In this document: positions 32,791 through 45,165 of the stretch, piece after piece
Numbering within the stretch: the stretch's first letter is position 1
Layout: each line of letters begins with the position of its first letter
NCBI RefSeq assembly: GCF_019703515.2
Contig: NC_059382.1
Coordinates: 13,743,001-13,807,000, forward strand
From: Myxocyprinus asiaticus
Lineage: Eukaryota > Chordata > Actinopteri > Cypriniformes > Catostomidae
Reading direction: 5' to 3'
Length of the DNA: 64,000 nucleotides
Translations under genes and position numbers: made by a program
The notes under the pieces: generated by a model
Databases searched by the model: none
What the model was told of the DNA's origin: nothing
What the model saw: the letters and a program-made list of their open reading frames with translations, nothing else

Positions 32791-34021
32791 TAGAGCCCCT
32801 CATTATGATACACATCATGTACATTCACGTTACATGCATTTCTTGCATTACTTTCATTAATATCTATAAGTTGAACATCAATACATCTTAAACCCTGTCT
32901 TATTAAAGCCATTGTTTTTTCTTTAATTAAATTATGTAATAGTTAAAACATTTCTGCGCCTCGACAAGGTTACAAACAACTTCCATGTTTGTTGGTATTT
33001 TCACATTATTTTCATGTTGAGAAGACAAACTCCTGGACACCATTGGACTGGACAGATCCTGGTTTGGGAAATAGGCGTTACTCCAACGTAAAATAACGAA
33101 CAACATTAGTTAACGTTATCGGAAAACCCAGCCGCAGACTTTTGGACCCTATAATGTCTACTATAATACAACAGGCTACAAGTCAAACAGCATTAAGTCA
33201 GTCAACATTTTACTTTTCCTGCACAGACCAGGTCTAACAACAGCTCAGAAGAACAAATTATACTATGAAGTACTATTTTGTTCTATTAAGCCCTCTTGAA
33301 TCAAACTTGAATGGCATCAAACCTTTGGTTTCAGACTAGAACATAATGGAAGTAATTACCAAGCAATCAAACCTTCGTTAAAAATAAGAGGGGACAAGAA
33401 CCTTCACTGACAGCCTAAAATTCTAGTTGGCATTAGAACAAGCAGCTTTCAAGGTGATTTCTTTACAAATGTGTACTGCTTATCACTTTTCAAACAAAGC
33501 AGAATTGAAAAGCCTAATAGTGTTTAATGGAGGGTTTATGTGAGCTGATGAATGGGACAGAGCTGATCTACAGTGAATGAAACAGTGATTCAAGCTGGGC
33601 TGTCTTGCATTGATGTTGGTTACCATAACAGTTATCAATGTGATTTATGCAAATGGAACCCCACACAGTGACTGCAAACACAAATTGCATTGTGTGGTTT
33701 CGAGCTGCAAGACACCTGTGTGAAAGAGTGTGTGTTTGAACGTGTATAAGTATGTACTTATTCAGTCAAATCTGTTTTTATTTAATTATTAGACAGTGTA
33801 CACAAGGGCCACTGTTGCTCAATCATACCAGCTAATATGGTGTAACGCAATTTACAGTGAACAGCAAGTAGCTAGAGAAGCCCAGTCAGACTAGAAGTAA
33901 ATGATAGTTAAGGAATAGGCTAGCACTCTCTTGTATATAAGATCTGATCTGGTTGACCCTGACTAGGGGAGTGTGGTGAAATGCTCTGTCTCTTTCTTTT
34001 AAAAAAAAGCAAACAGTAAAG
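32791..34021. other. Intron, no feature recognised
   Basis: Nothing supportable. Confidence 0.4.
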
Positions 34022-34200
34022 CTGTTTGCTTTACAGGGATGTATTTGCTTTAACCTCTTTGTAAATGCCCTTACAGACTGCCCCACAGGATAGGACAATT
34101 ACAAATGAGATCATATTAAGACATGACCTTCCGTAAAGCTGCTTTGAAACGATGTTTATTGGTAAAAGTACTATACAAATAAAAATGACTTCACTTTAAT
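34022..34200 (+). repeat. LINE-like 3' end containing the 89-bp shared segment
   Basis: The shared segment (34022-34111) is followed by CCGTAAAGCTGCTTTGAAAC, GATGTTTATTGG and AAAGTACTATACAAATAAAA. The last block is the typical tail of a fish LINE, where AGCGCTATACAAATAAA is usual. So the 29079 copy is probably a truncated or rearranged piece of the same element. Confidence 0.55.
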
Positions 34201-34593
34201 GACACTTAAGGAACTCAATTAAGTTTCCTGAACTATGAAAGAGCAACACCAGAGAAAAGGCGTAGTATGAGAAGGAAGGCAGAGTACAATTTTGACATGC
34301 TGTGAAGTTATAAATGAGCACATCGTCAATTGCGTCACAAGAATCTGTCCTTCACTATATGCTGACCCAATAACAACACACTCCGGCACAGTGTGGGATG
34401 ACAATAAATGCGTAAAGTTGTACATACAATGACCTATATAGCCATAAACCTCACACATTCTCAGACATCTACACACTGAAACACAGACAGTCAGGTACCT
34501 CTGCCTGTCTCGCAGGTCATCTAAAGTCCACCATTCAATAACAACAGAAGAGCCTGTCTAGATCAGGGTGAGAAAATAGAAAATTTCACCCAC
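34201..34593. other. Intron downstream of candidate exon
   Basis: Begins with the putative donor GTGGGT on the minus strand. Nothing else seen. Confidence 0.4.
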
Positions 34594-34718
34594 CGCTCCT
34601 TTTCCTTCTCCCTCTCTCTCTCCTTCTGCCGTCTGGACTTGTGCAGTAGTCCGATCAGAATGACAGCAGCCCGAATGCCGGCTTTTTTGGAGTTTACTTT
34701 GGCTTCAGAATCTGACAT
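34594..34718 (-). CDS. rap1gap2: Candidate alternative first coding exon of rap1gap2 (MSDSEAK...)
   Basis: From an ATG at 34718 with A at -3, the minus strand reads MSDSEAKVNSKKAGIRAAVI, then LIGLLHKSRRQKE and a charged RE/KE run to ...KER. A possible donor GTGGGT follows at 34593. The coding length is 125 nt, leaving two bases, which is exactly the phase required by the exon ending at 12264; splicing gives ...ER-KQELLT. The frame stays open upstream to 34907 with other ATGs, so the start is uncertain. The peptide looks non-random: a hydrophobic helix, then a basic coiled segment. I have no family match from memory. It would replace the human N-terminus that carries the 14-3-3 site. The donor is weaker than the others. 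Confidence 0.5.
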
Positions 34719-34998
34719 GCTGTCCGGCCCACGCTCTGGGCTCTTGGCCCCAGTGAAACAGACTTTGGACCAGGACTGTCCTGTGTTATTCTGGCACGAC
34801 CAAACACTCTGGCACTGGCTGTGGGACTGAGAATATACATCTCTTTGTACCTCTCTCCTTCTCATGCTCTCCCTCTCTCTCTCTTTCCTTTCCTCACCGG
34901 TTCTCATTGCCTTCCCATGTCTTGATCTGATAGGCAGAATACAATGTTAACTCCACCCCCCACTCCTCCCCCTTCTCCTCCACTCCCTCCCTCCCAAT

Positions 34999-35001
<3 letters not shown>
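34719..35001 (-). other. Possible 5' leader or promoter region of the 34.6 kb exon
   Basis: Purine-rich on the minus strand (GAGAGAGAGGGAGAGCATGA and similar), with an open frame continuous with the candidate coding exon. No TATA or obvious initiator. Confidence 0.3.
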
Positions 35002-35059
<58 letters not shown>

Positions 35060-35060
35060 T
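35002..35060. repeat. (CT)n microsatellite
   Basis: Almost uninterrupted CT over about 59 bp, within a pyrimidine-rich stretch 34945-35070. It lies about 285 bp upstream of the candidate exon start. Confidence 0.95.
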
Positions 35061-35140
35061 TTTCCATTCATTTTCCATCTGTTCTTTTCCTAGACTGTTT
35101 GACTCTCTGCTGCCAGACCTTTCTACTGGATAACAGAGCA

Positions 35141-36066
35141 GGGTTATTATGGTTTTTAATTTTTGAATTTCTATTTTATATAAAATTTGTCCTCCTAATT
35201 TAGCTTAGTTTCATATAAGATTTAACATTTCAGTTAATTTAGTTTTTAGTTTAGTTCTAGTATTTTAGGGCTGGAAAAGTAAGGAATAATGTACAGTCAG
35301 TCTGTCCCAAAATAAACCTAACAGGATGGTCAGTGTCTTGTATCACCTTGAAGGGTTTATTTTGTGATAATGACTTTCTGACTGTACATTATCCTGTTTA
35401 ATACGTGGCTACTTACCAAAAAAATAATTAAATGGGCATGAAATATTGCTTTGTGCTTCAAATGTGTTATTATGTGAGAAGTAAGAGATCACAGAATTTC
35501 CAGAAACAACTGAATTCCACCTTCGTTTTGAGTTCTGTTGGTGTTTATATTGTGGAAATGACTGACTGTGCATGACTACTTGTCATATTAATAAATAAAT
35601 GGACATAAAATATGGATTTTTTTTACTTAGGTGTATGATCGCAGAGTATTATGAGAAGTAGGAAAGATGACTTTCAATACCCAGATGACTGGTGAAATTT
35701 CACTTTATCCTGGCCATTATGTGTGGCCATTATTCAGAAATATCAAACCGTTCGATGGCGCAATTGACCAATCAGAATAGAGTATTCCAGAGAGCTGTGC
35801 AACAAATATGGTTAAGGACGATACATTTCTCAGGGCTGTCTAGACACTATGCTATAGTAGCATTTTCAAGTTTAATAAAGGTGGTTGTAAAGGTGTCAAA
35901 TGTTATAAAATCCTGTATATCAAAAACTAAAATGATTTAACTTTTGGAGTCATAATAATGTATTTTAGTTTAATTTCAGTTTTTCAAATTTATATATGAA
36001 ATTATGTTAACTAAAATGTTCTCATTTAGTTTTTACATTTTAGTTTTCATTATATAACAATAATAA
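35141..36066. repeat. Possible foldback repeat with TTTAGTTTT ends
   Basis: Starts CAGGGTTATTATGGTTTTTAA with TTAGTTTTTAGTTTAGTTC inside, and ends TTTTAGTTTTCATTATATAA. This resembles a fish hAT-type repeat beginning CAGGGTTATTATAGT. The interior has an inverted pair AATAATGTACAGTCAG / CTGACTGTACATTATC around 35285-35395. Borders uncertain. Confidence 0.4.
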
Positions 36067-37284
36067 TGAGCAGAACACAGTTTGTTCTCTCAGATCTGTT
36101 CTCTCCTGCCCTTCAGACTTAATTTATTTTTGCATCTTCCTGAATCACAATTTGACCTTGCATGTTTTTGTTCTGTGCTTCAGTGTACAAAAAAACTCTA
36201 TTACCTGCGGTCAGTATCTTTGACCCTCTCTCACATATTCTATGACATTTCTTAGCATCACAAAAAGGCTTTCGGAAGATTCAGATGCATATCAAAGCTG
36301 GTTCATATTACAGTAGTGACCTTCCTCCACTTTCATAGTAAGAAATTCCATTATGTTTCAGAATGTGTATGTCTGTGTGTTTGCATGTGCCATGGTCCAG
36401 CTGGAGGTACACATTGGCGGTTTCCTCCCTCCAGCACCTCGTCTGACCTGTTCTTTCTCTCTAACCTCGCTGTTTGTCTTTCATCTTCTCTCTCTCTGTT
36501 TACATTCCCAACCACTACAGAAAGTTTCTCCCTATTCTTCTGTCTGCCAGGTCTACTGGAGCTGACGTCTTGTAGTCTGTTAGTGCACACAGCCTGACTA
36601 CTCTATTCTTTTTAGAAAGGATTTAGTACCCACGTCTGCAAAAACAGATGGTTCTCTGACATCTGAATGAAAAACTCAAATGGAAACAGTGGACAGGTGG
36701 TCGTTTCAATCGATAAGGATAAAGATGTTCTTCAAACATCATCTATCATTTTCTTATCTATAAATCTGTCAAAGTAGCCATGAAGTTGACATGAATGAAA
36801 ATAAGGCTATAAGAAAATACAAGAATACAAGAACAATCCGTTCAATATGTCGTTCTGTAGTGTGACAAAACTTTGAAAATATGTCAGATTTTAGAGACCT
36901 TAAAGGGCCGTTCACAGTAACAGTGACTTGCAGCTACAAAACAACCAGAAGTCATTAATTTTTTGAGAGAGAGAGATTTGGCAATATTAGGCGATCTGAG
37001 TGACGGAAACTGTTGGCAATGTGACAAATTCTGATTAATCTTAGTAAATACACTGTGAAACATTGCCCCCAGTGGAGCTGTACTGTGAAATTAATATGTG
37101 ATGTGTCTGGTAGGGAAAGTGGACAGTATCTTTTTGGCTGAGCTCTAAAAGGAAGGAGAGGAGGAGAGAGAAAGACAAAGAAACAGAGGTAGAGATAGAG
37201 AGAATGGACACCAAGTGAGCCGTTCATCCACAAAGATCCATCAAGCTCCAAGCTGAACCACTTAGAAAGCCACACTTTAAAACA
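36067..37284. other. Intron, MITE-like piece only
   Basis: TTAAAGGGCCGTTCACAGTA at 36899-36918 looks like the terminus of a common fish MITE, but no partner end was found. The overlapping frames at 36316-36597 are pyrimidine-rich chance frames. Confidence 0.35.
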
Positions 37285-37683
37285 TAATTTTCTTTTTCTA
37301 GTAAAAATATCGAAACATCCTTACAACAAGTTAAATTTACTTGAGAAGAAAAATCAAATACGATATCAAGTATTGTTTTAAGATAAATCAAACAAAATAT
37401 AGTGAAGCTGGCCAATAAACATTATTTTAAGGGACTGGACTAACTTGAAGGGGAATCAGGTTCATTTTTATTTTCCCATTAGTAATATGTAATTCTGTTT
37501 TGTTTGTTTCAAGCGACAACCTGACTAAATTGTGTTAGATTTCTCTGAAAACAAGATAAGATTTATCTGAAATATCTAATGAAATTTTGCTTCTTAAGTA
37601 AGTTTATCTTGTTTTAAGGATGGTTAGATATTGTTACTGGGAAACAAGACAAAATACTGAGCAAGAAAATATTATTTGCAGTG
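37285..37683. repeat. Palindromic CACTGCAAAA-type MITE, copy 2 (left end eroded)
   Basis: Contains TAGTAAAAATATCGAAACAT, AAGTATTGTTTTAAGATAAA and, inverted, TTTCTCTGAAAACAAGATAA, TAAGTAAGTTTATCTTGTTT, ACTGGGAAACAAGACAAAAT and the right terminus TTATTTGCAGTG. Same family as 60428-60879. Confidence 0.7.
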
Positions 37684-37787
37684 CACAAACACAAATGCAT
37701 GAGCAAACACAACCCCCTCTCCTAATGCTACTGCATCCTTACTCACACACTTTCACAAACACACTCTCCCAGTGCCCCTTAGCACAT

Positions 37788-37821
<34 letters not shown>

Positions 37822-38396
37822 CACACACACATAGTGTAAATACCCTATTGGAAATCACAGGAATTCTTTACTGATGCCAAACATCTGTAGCACTAACATA
37901 CTGTACATCTCTCACACCTTTCACTGCACTTCACATGACACATCTCCCAATGGTCTTCATTCAGGTGCAAAAACACACACAGAAACACATTGGCCACTCA
38001 AGGGGATGCAGGGCCTTTGAAATGTCTCCAGTGGCAGCAAATTTCAACCAGCAAGCAATATCACATAACCTGCACAAAGCCTGTCATCTGAAAATGCGAC
38101 ACCTGTAATGCTAGACACAAAATCAAAACTTGAAAGTAAACATGAGGTGTAAGCATCACTGTTTCACAAGTAAAACCTTCTTTTAGTGCTGATTAACCTG
38201 AGGAGAGCAAACTCAAGGTGAGACCGTGAGAGCCAAACTTCTTAGGTAGCATCTTGCAATTGTATCTATTGGTGGATTCACAACATCAAAATTAACATAA
38301 TAACAAGTGTCAGAGTCCACTGAAATTTCCACCCAAACAGCTGAGGTTTGCAAGGTTAATGTTCTAACTAACAGCGATGAAAACAGTGGCGTTCGC
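37684..38396. other. Intron with (CA)n microsatellite
   Basis: (CA)n with one CG interruption at 37789-37831. The rest is CA-rich and then plain sequence. Confidence 0.6.
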
Positions 38397-38400
38397 TTAA

Positions 38401-38793
38401 AGGTGCACTCAGTAATTTTTTCCTCATTTAAAAGGTTTTACACCTAAAGAAATTAATAGTAATTTTGAAACACATTTGCTGCATTCATATCAGTAACCTT
38501 AAAAAAGCTGTTTTATATTACGTGGAGAGGATCCCCTCATGGGGGTCGCCATGTTTGAATCACATGACCAGCCACATACTACTTTCATAATCTCGGTAAC
38601 TGCCCTGTTACTGGACACTTTCACTTGGATGGATTAAAAATAGATTAAATTAATTGTAGCTGACTGTGAATAGTGAATTTCTACAATGGCATTAGTAACT
38701 GAAAATGAATGTGTTTGGTTGATGCTGCATCCACACCCCTAGGTGTCAGTGTAAGTCCAAGATGATAAATTAAAATAATTATTGATTGCACCT
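38401..38793. mobile_element. TTAA-flanked MITE
   Basis: TTAA on both sides (38397-38400 and 38794-38797). Termini AGGTGCACTCAGTAATTTTT and, inverted, AGGTGCAATCAATAATTATT. The interior includes CATGGGGGTCGCCATGTTTG and TGATGCTGCATCCACACCCC. TTAA targets are typical of piggyBac-type transposition. Confidence 0.7.
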
Positions 38794-38797
38794 TTAA

Positions 38798-39447
38798 GAT
38801 AATAACTGAAAACTTAAGAAAGAGTATATATACTTTCTGAGCAGTCTTTTATTGACCTGGTCATCAAGTCTTCACATAATGACGAAATATGAGTCATATT
38901 TTGTACTTTTTGTAACAGACTATGTTGTAACAGCCTATAATAATGAATATGCGAGACACTGGAAAAACAATGAGACACAATGCAGCAGCCAAAGACGTCT
39001 GTCTGATATACAGTACATGTACATGAGACCGGAAACACAAGCTCATGTGGAGAAATATTGCGTTATGCTGTGAATGAAAGTTCAAGTCTGGTGTATGATG
39101 AGAGGACATGTGACCAACAGAAGATTGAAGCTCATTTGCTCATTCCACAGATTTCCTGAGCAACCACTGGGCAGCGCCATGATGATTGTAATTGCCTATT
39201 GTTTCTGGTCTCGAGACGCAATGTAAAAACTACCGAAACAAGCAATTCAGACGGAGAACAACAATAATAAGTGTTATTTGGAGTAAAAATGAATTTCAGG
39301 CTAAACTTGTGCAGTTGCTGGCTGTCATAAAAACTCAAAGTAGTTAATGATATCAACGCAACTAACCTCGGACCATCGCTTCATGTCATCTACACACACA
39401 GGTGAGGAGGCACTATAAAAAAAAAGGTCATCTCGACTCTGTGAAGT
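38798..39447. other. Intron, no feature recognised
   Basis: Short overlapping frames on both strands between 38814 and 39356. None has a recognisable family. Confidence 0.4.
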
Positions 39448-39455
39448 ATTGCCAC

Positions 39456-40983
39456 CAGTGTCACGTTACAAGTAACGTGCATTACATAATCAGATAAAAT
39501 TTTCGTGTAATGAGTAAAGTAACGCAATATATTTTTTATTTTAGACCATAATATTGGAGTTACTTTTTAAATAAAGTAACACATTGCTTTTGTACACCTC
39601 TACTTTCCCTGTATTTCAAGAAATCAGTAATAAAAGTGTGTAAACTTTGGGGAGGAGACATGATGGGCATTGTAGTTCTATAGAGTGTGAGGCCTGAGAC
39701 TATTTAGCAGAGACAAGTCACTACAATTAAAATGAATTGGAGAAATTGGAACGCCCAACCAAGAAGCTCTAGCACCCAACAGTCAACTGATGTAGAAAGA
39801 AAGTCCCACCTTGCAGGTAAAAGAGCCAATCACTTTTTAGATACAGACATCGCCTGTCAATCAACTTGCTAATGTGCATGCGCTAAACAAGCCAGGAAAA
39901 TTGTTTGTTTCATGAATCAAACTACTTTATTATAAAACAAAAATGTAGAATCTTTTTAGAAACTAAGTCATTTTCTCTGCGTACACAATCGATGTAGAAA
40001 GTTGCTCGGAGCCACTGATCCAGAGTCAGCTTTTCTCATCCCATTCTCCCAGTTATGGGAGCTGTATCACGGAGCAGTTTGGCTGCATAAGTCAGTGAAT
40101 TGAGCGAGTATTTCACCCTGTGTATCATGTCGTGGCCAGTGAAAGACTAGTCTTACAATCCCTCTGCCTAAACGCATTTACTGATTTTTTAATGCAGTGT
40201 GTATTAACACATGAATCAATTGCGTTTCTCTCAACCGAATGTTGACCTCATAAATACACTTAATTTTTAAGACATTTTGGTAGCATTAAAAACGATTCCA
40301 TTCAAGTTGTATTAACATGCACCTTTGAAGTTGTATGCGATCAACAAGTGGTGTCTGTACACACTGTGGATCAACTCAAAACAAGCTGCACTGAGATGAC
40401 TTAAGTGAAAAATATAATTTTATAATCAGACACATTCCTTGAACATGTTAGGCTGGCATTCCCCACTGAATTTTATCCTGACTTTTGAAAATTATCTTAA
40501 GTTGACTCTGACATTGTCGATGGGCACAGCACATGATGACAGATATGATGCAGGTTCAAGTGTTGGACTTTGCTGCTTTAGGTAAGACAGTGGTTAATCT
40601 TCATTATTCATATTGGCTGCCATGTTGATGGAAAAACAAATCATGCATATTCTTGTTATTGATTCTTTATTATAAATATGACATGAAGACCTACTTTCTA
40701 AATATCTGTTTGTTTACTATGTTGTTTTGACATGAGTGTTGTACAGTAGCTAGCATCACCTATAAAGTCTCTTGTATGCAATGTATGGCTTATATGTAAG
40801 GAATGCATAGCATAGCAGAAGAGAAAGTGGCTGTGAGAAAAAAAGTAACGCAAAAATAACACAAAAGTAGCGTAATGCTTTACTTTCCATAAAAAATTAC
40901 ATTTTAATTAATTACGTTTCTTTTTTAAGGAGTAATGCAATATTATAACGAGTTAGTTTTAAAAGTAACGTTACCCAACACTG
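39456..40983. mobile_element. hAT-like element (CAGTGTTGGGTAAC type)
   Basis: Right terminus, inverted, CAGTGTTGGGTAACGTTACT; left terminus CAGTGTCACGTTACAAGTAA, with a small deletion. Flanks ATTGCCAC (39448-39455) and ATCGGCAC (40984-40991) match at 6 of 8 positions. Both subterminal parts are rich in AGTAACG and AGTAATGCA motifs. A family Z repeat (39715-39905) lies inside. No transposase seen. Confidence 0.55.
39715..39905 (+). repeat. Dispersed repeat family Z, copy 2
   Basis: Same blocks as 9890-10100: AATTGGAACGCCCAACC, AGGTAAAAGAGCCAATCAC, TTTTTAGATACAGACATCGC and CTAATGTGCATGCGC. Confidence 0.55.
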
Positions 40984-40991
40984 ATCGGCAC

Positions 40992-41304
40992 TATAGAGCC
41001 ACATGTTTTTTGACCATTTTTATAAATGTAATATTCTAAACATCAAACTACCCACTAAGAATAAATGCAATGTAAGTGTGGAACACTTCTGTGTTCGGGA
41101 AAAAGGTGGATACAAAGAGTATATTTCAAAGCTGCGTGTTTTATTGTTGCAGTGAAGTGAGTAGACAATATAATTCAACATTCTGATTGTAATATTATTT
41201 GTTATTTGTGATGTATTATTTACTAAAACCAGAAGCCCTCCCGCTTGACATTATATCCTGGTCCGTTGCAAAAAAAATTTTCAAAATTGCATGGTTGACC
41301 GCCC
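40992..41304. other. Intron, no feature recognised
   Basis: Nothing supportable. Confidence 0.4.
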
Positions 41305-42084
41305 CTTAAAGGAATAATTCACCCACAAATGAAAATTATATTATTATTTACTTACCCTGATGCCATCCCAGATTTGTATGACTGTCTTTCTTCAGCAGAA
41401 CTCAAAGATTTTTACAAGAAGATAGAGCTCTGTCAGGTCCTTATAATGCAAGTGCACGGGTGCCAGCACTTTGACGGTCCAAAAGTCACATTTAGGCAGC
41501 ATAAAAGTTATCCAGGCAACTCCAGTCGATCAATGAATGTCTTCTGAAGCAAATCAATATGTTTGTGTAAAAAATAAATCAATAATTAAAACGTTATTAA
41601 CTTTTAAAAAGGGCTTTCTGCCAGCAGCTGACACATCACTTAGCTGTCACGTGACTTTAGCGCGTCGGCAAGTCCACGCGAGAATTTGGAAGCAGCATTT
41701 ATTTACAACAGATGAACGAAGGTCACGCGAGTGTTCGGCCATTTTAAACAGCATCAGAGCCCTGGAAGGAAGTGGCAATTTAAAGTTAAAAACTTTTTCA
41801 TTATTGACTTGTTTCTTACATAAACCTATCAATTTGCTTCAGAAGACATTAACTGATCGACTGGAGTCGTGTGGATTACTTTTATGCTGCCTAAATGTGA
41901 CTTTTGGACCGTCAAAGTGCTGGCACTGGTTTACTTGCATTATAAGGACCTGACAGAGCTCTATTTTCTTCTAAAAATCTTAATTTGTGTTCTGCTGAAG
42001 AAAGACAGTCATCCACATCTGGGATGGCATCAGGGTAAGTGATAAATGAGAGAATTTTCATTTTTGGGTGAACTATTCCTTTAA
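41305..42084. repeat. TTAA-type hairpin element, copy 4
   Basis: Left TTAAAGGAATAATTCACCCA and right GGGTGAACTATTCCTTTAA, with complementary arms (TGATGCCATCCCAGATTTGT versus GGGATGGCATCAGGGTAAGT; CTGACAGAGCTCTATTTTCT versus AAGATAGAGCTCTGTCAGGT). The loop (about 41620-41780) holds GC-richer unrelated sequence. Frames 41329-41547 and 41912-42109 are the two arms. Confidence 0.75.
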
Positions 42085-42336
42085 GTGTTTTGATGTCATA
42101 AGATAGCACTGAGTGAAGAACAGGGCAAAAGGTAAGTGTTTACCTTTTGTGATTGCAATTTTACACATGATTTGTGTGAAGAGGAATAAAAGTAATGGTT
42201 GTCATAGCGCCTCTAGTGTTCATTTCATCAGGAAAATTCTGCGATACGTAAAAATCATTATGCAAAAATGTAGTTATGGTAATATTATTCTATGAGACTA
42301 GGCTATTCAAAAGGAAGATAATATTTGGTACATGCT
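42085..42336. other. Intron, no feature recognised
   Basis: Nothing supportable. Confidence 0.4.
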
Positions 42337-42993
42337 GGCCACGTTCACACACAGGTCGGTTATTTATGAGAGTGACAACTGCATTCTTTAACCGAACTGA
42401 CACCCACAAATTTTCAGGACTCACAACCACATTTTCTGAAACCCGTGCTGTGTGAGTACTGGACGTACTGGACAACTAGTTGTTAGTTACGTCATAATAT
42501 AACGTGAGATAGTCACACTGCACTGTACATGCATGTGTTTCATGTGGAGTTTCATTAACTCACAGAGATGGAGAAAATAACTGTGCTATCCGAAGATCCA
42601 ACCGCTGTTTTCCACCTTAGCTGCTTGCAGGTGTGAGCTGTGCGACACAAATGCTGCATTTTGCACTCGTTTAAAAAGCATTCAAAGCCATTGTCGGTTA
42701 ATTATGATCTGATGGATGAACACATGCCTCGATTGGACTCATTTATTTATTAACGTGGCATCAATTTTTATAAGACATGCTGGTGTTATGGACGCCGCCA
42801 TCTTTTATATTTAGTTTAGTCACCGTCACTACGGTTACATCTGTTAGAATATGAGCTTGACTTTGGTTGATCGTTCATACAGACAGTATTCAAGCTACTA
42901 CTGTAAGCTGTTGTATGAACAGAACATTTCAAGGCTCACACCTGTAAATAAATTCGGTTTTCATTCCCAAACACTGACTGTGTAAACGTAGCC
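42337..42993. mobile_element. Harbinger-like MITE (GGCCACGTTCACAC...)
   Basis: Left terminus GGCCACGTTCACACACAG and right, inverted, GGCTACGTTTACACAGTC. The flanking trinucleotide GCT is present on both sides (42334-42336, 42994-42996). A 3-bp duplication and GG-starting termini fit PIF/Harbinger. No transposase or Myb-like frame seen. Confidence 0.5.
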
Positions 42994-42996
42994 GCT

Positions 42997-44784
42997 ATTT
43001 CATGTGGTCTTTAAGGAGATGATTAAAGACCACTGAACTAGATTATTGGAAATATGGAAAACATAAGGTTATAAGGTTACAATCGATTCAGTTTCTCAAT
43101 CTCACACTCTCTTGACTCACAAATTAGGCTAATCAAAATGAGTGTAAAGTAGATAGGGCTATTAGCCTAGATATAAACCCACAGGCTCAATAGGAAGTAA
43201 GAATGAGACAAGACAAAGTGACTGAGAGTGCAGCTGAGTGTAAGTACAAACCAAACACTGCAGACAGAAATAGCCGTGCACAGTACAGGAGAAACATGTG
43301 GCCCTGGAGCACTGCCCAGCCAACCCAGAGCTCCTTAATGAGCCCAGCGCTACATCAGTGTGTGTTTCACACACTTTAACACAAACACACAAGCTCTCTT
43401 ACTCAAAGTTATACAGGTTCATTCACAATCTCTGACATACACAAATATTTGGTAGTTCCGGTTGTCAGAAAGCCACTTTCTTACTCACAAACACCTACAC
43501 ATGGACCACAGCATCTAAATGATAAAGAAAATATTGGATGTACAATTAGGGAAACCACCAGAATTGCATTATTGCAGGGATAGTTCAGCCCATCTTCATC
43601 TGTTGAAATGTATTTTACAGAGTTATGTCACTCCGCAGCAATGACAACTCTCTGGAGTAATGTGTTTCCAAGGCCAAGCGTCTGCTTTACGATCATGGTT
43701 CTTCAAACACCACTTAGGATCAAGCCAACATCCTGTATTGCTCACTCAATCATTTCCTAATGAATCTGTGTGTTTGTGACTGTGTTTTCCAGAGTACATG
43801 CATATTTTCCCAACACTGATTTGAATAATCTGTTAAGCACTCATAATCACATACATTAAAATGATCAGTGTGCATTTGTTTACGTGTGTTTCCATAATAC
43901 ATGTTTGTGTTGAGAGATTGTTGTTACCTACTTAAAGGCCAAGCGCACTGTGGCATAGTGTCATACAGTACTATCCAAGAGGTTGCACATATGCTCATTA
44001 CACATGTAAGAGCATAAGAGCAAGTCTAAAAAGGTGAGACAGTATGATGTGCTAAACATTAACTACTTCATTCTTGATTAATTGAAAGACATAACAAATA
44101 GAAATAACCAGAGTGGGGGAAAAAATTCTAAGTTATCTTTATAGAAAAAAAGTAATGCATACCTTTCTGGTAGCACAATTATTGCTGTTTATTAATGACC
44201 ACAAGCCTGAATTGTACTAATGTATTGCATTTTTATTGGGTTGCTCCGGAGGACTGTTAAGTATTGCACTGCATCAAACCAAAGACCCTTAAAGGCCAGT
44301 CAGGTCACTCGACGGCCATATTTGTAACACCTTTGAGCAGCTATTTTCAGTCATGTAAGTACAGCTCCTGTCTGCTTGAAAGAAAAAAGAACCAAAAAAG
44401 TGTTGGTCAACACAATTATGTTTCAATAACATATTTCAAATCAGCAATAAAATCAAACAACAATTGTATCACAAAATGTGCATCTTAAGCTCAGATCACA
44501 CACACACACACATTTTCAAGCTGATTAGCTAATGCGCATTCACATTTGAGAGTAAACAAAGAAGCAGACTGGCTCTTGTAACTGTAAAGCAGAATTTCCA
44601 TTCCTACAAGCACCACATTGATCACTATTATGCCACTATTTAAAAGGCTCTTTTAACTGAAAGGTGGAACTATAGTCGCCATATTTGGCATAACGATTTA
44701 TCCCATTCATATTTACACAAGAAGTCTGTCTCCTCCCTAATAATATTTCAGCACTGCATACCTTTGTGGCAATTTGAATAGCTT
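42997..44784. other. Intron, no feature recognised
   Basis: Plain AT-rich sequence with small CA tracts (about 44497). No gene or repeat border that I can support. Confidence 0.4.
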
Positions 44785-45165
44785 CAGTGTTGGGTAAGTT
44801 ACTTAAATAATGAATTTACTACAAATTACTAAATACTAACTTATATTTTTCCACTCAACAAATAAAAAAAAAAAGGTCTATATTTCCACCTCGTTCTTTG
44901 ACTCGTTAGGGCGCACACACACTTCAGTTGTCAAAAACACAAACAGATGTACATATTAACGTAATTCGTGTTTTAAATGAATTCTACACATATAATATTA
45001 TTTAAGAAATCTGTGTAACCCAAGTAAACAATAAAAAGTTATTAACTTAGGCCTAATTAAAAGTCAGTAATCTGATTACAAGAATTTGAAATTTAATGCA
45101 CTACACTACTTTTTATTAAAAACAAAGATTAATTAGATTACAGTAATTTTTTGTTGGGCTGCCCC
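44785..45165 (+). repeat. Partial hAT-like repeat (CAGTGTTGGGTAAGTTACT)
   Basis: Begins with the same terminus type as 39456-40983 and contains AGTAATCTGATTACAAG and GATTAGATTACAGTAAT near the other end. The second terminus is degraded. Confidence 0.4.
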
